Origin: UBA1479 sp040221095
GTDB lineage: Bacteria; Pseudomonadota; Alphaproteobacteria; Rhodospirillales; Casp-alpha2
Direction of reading: 5' to 3'
Assembly: GCA_040221095.1 (NCBI GenBank)
Contig: JAVJVP010000008.1
Location: forward strand, 124,001-188,000
Length of the DNA: 64,000 nt
Within the stretch, counting starts at the first letter, position 1; the number at the start of each line of letters is the position of its first letter. The position numbers were made by a program, and so were the translations under genes. The notes beneath the pieces were generated by a model. That model saw nothing but the letters and a program-made list of their open reading frames with translations. It had not been told where the DNA came from and ran no database searches. Below, piece after piece: positions 63,062-64,000 of the stretch.

Positions 63062-64000
63062 TCAGATCTTGTAGCTCAGGCGCAAACCGCCCCAATGCCG
63101 CCCGCGCACGGTGATCGGCGCCGACAGATCCTTCATCAGGACGAAGTTGCCCCCGCCCATGTCGCGGCGGTAGGTCTGCAGGAAGAAGGGCCGCGTGTTC
63201 TGGCCCGCGCGCAAGCCCGTGCGGTCGTTGAACAGGCGCCGGTTGCGGCAGTTCCCGTTGTTCCACACGGGGTCGTCGCCCTGGGGTTGTGAAAACTTGT
63301 TGTTATGAGTCGGCAGGAACCCGTTGCGGTCAACGGCGGCACAGAACACGACCTTGTCATCGAAAGTCAGCATGGGTTCCTGAAGGTCGGGCAGCAGACG
63401 GTCGGTCAATGTGACGAAAGGCGTCATGCATTGTTCCGGATTGGTGCCGGGGATCGGATCGTAGTTTTCCGAGAACAGGGCCTCTTCCGTGATCTCGCCG
63501 GCGTCGAGCGCGGCCTCGAAACGGCGGGCGATCTCGTTGGCCCGAGACTGAACTTCACGGATGAACCGGCTGTCCGAGGTTTCAAGCCCGGCCTGGTTGA
63601 TCTGGCCGATCATGCCTTCGCCGCGTTCCAGCAGGGAACTGACGCGCTTTTCGGCGGTTTGCAGTTTTTCGCCAGTTTCCTTGAAGCTGGAAACCAGGCG
63701 TTCCATCTCGTTGATGAAACCGTTGCACTGATCGCGCGACGACGACGACGCACCGACGATATCCGCGATCTGGCTCTCCATGGTGCCGATGGATTGCCCG
63801 ATGCCGTCGACGGCGCTGTTGATCTGGCCGACGCCGGCGTTCACTTCCTCGGCCATGCCGATGGTCTTCTGGCTGGTGTTCATCAGGCCGGACACGTTCG
63901 ATGCCAGTTCGGCAACCGCCTCGTCGATGGCGCCGGTCGCCTTGCCGGTCTGATTGGCCAGCGCCTTGACCTCTCCCGCGACGACGGCAAATCCCTTGCC
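63062..64000 (-). CDS. Methyl-accepting chemotaxis protein with C-terminal sensor domain (5' end outside)
   Basis: Open to the end of the window, 312 codons visible, so the receptor's start is beyond it. The signalling-domain hairpin reads GKGFAVVAGEVKALANQT, the CheA/CheW-contact neighbourhood, then a coiled coil and, unusually, a C-terminal domain with LSAPITVRGRHWGGLRLSYK and PTHNNKFSQPQGDDPVWNNG, conserved in a group of alphaproteobacterial receptors. The sensor is thus after the signalling domain and probably cytoplasmic. Its ligand is not known. Confidence 0.9.
   Translation of the reverse strand, partial: GKGFAVVAGEVKALANQTGKATGAIDEAVAELASNVSGLMNTSQKTIGMAEEVNAGVGQINSAVDGIGQSIGTMESQIADIVGASSSSRDQCNGFINEMERLVSSFKETGEKLQTAEKRVSSLLERGEGMIGQINQAGLETSDSRFIREVQSRANEIARRFEAALDAGEITEEALFSENYDPIPGTNPEQCMTPFVTLTDRLLPDLQEPMLTFDDKVVFCAAVDRNGFLPTHNNKFSQPQGDDPVWNNGNCRNRRLFNDRTGLRAGQNTRPFFLQTYRRDMGGGNFVLMKDLSAPITVRGRHWGGLRLSYKI

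Overview
This is a GC-rich, gene-dense chromosomal window. Its protein families and conserved gene order point to an alphaproteobacterium, most likely Rhodospirillales. That placement is inferred from synteny (lptF-lptG-lptD-surA-pdxA-ksgA; fabD-fabG-acpP-fabF-mltG; rpsF-rpsR-DUF2232-rplI; dnaB-alr-mlaE-mlaF; radA-cvpA-purF) and from typical alphaproteobacterial families; no rRNA or tRNA gene was seen. Almost every base is coding, no gap exceeds about 230 bp, and many neighbours overlap by 4 bp (ATGA), so most genes sit in short operons.

Layout: 1-3458 holds the end of a TerC-like membrane protein and a minus-strand operon of a cyclase-family hydrolase, a class III CoA-transferase and a CitE-type CoA-ester lyase. 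3528-5581 is holC and pepA with a palindromic repeat between them. 5767-9283 holds a class II aldolase, the radical-SAM gene amrS and a MEMO-AMMECR1 fusion, i.e. a complete AmmeMemoRadiSam set. 9377-11719 is a coupled cysQ / sua5 / exonuclease run. 11805-20016 is an accessory transport and stress region: MFS plus AraC regulator, rhodanese-ChrB protein, TauE/SafE exporter, second MFS, ArsC/Spx-like protein, YaaA and ChrA chromate transporter. 20112-26037 holds a D-threonine-aldolase/D-serine-dehydratase-like enzyme, an anchored AsmA-like protein, a DUF2061 protein, an N-acyl-D-amino-acid deacylase and an acyl-CoA dehydrogenase.

26140-33878 is the envelope and housekeeping operon lptF-lptG-lptD-surA-pdxA-ksgA, converging on gmk-yicC. 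35539-37553 inserts two SDR proteins and a NIPSNAP protein. 37576-42074 is mltG-fabF-acpP-fabG-fabD. 42267-45450 is a small membrane protein and the S6/S18/L9 ribosomal operon. cfa, dnaB, alr and an mlaE-mlaF ABC transporter pair follow. 51433-56161 is a second accessory patch: a membrane-anchored unknown, an MNT antitoxin with a broken HepT toxin and tandem operator palindromes, a cupin, a TauD-type dioxygenase with a terminator-like leader, another CoA-ester lyase and a helical-repeat-like protein. 56320-64000 is radA-cvpA-purF-SDR-glycosyltransferase, a TPR protein and the C-terminal half of a chemotaxis receptor.

The overall picture is a conserved backbone (outer-membrane assembly, fatty-acid synthesis, translation, replication, purine synthesis) cut by at least three accessory blocks carrying catabolic CoA-ester enzymes, metal/sulfur stress genes and a decaying toxin-antitoxin locus. 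No CRISPR array, prophage, transposase or obvious new multi-gene defence system was found. The most unusual loci are the MNT/HepT locus, the TauD leader, an SDR with all four catalytic residues replaced, and the extended bS6 and bL9 tails.
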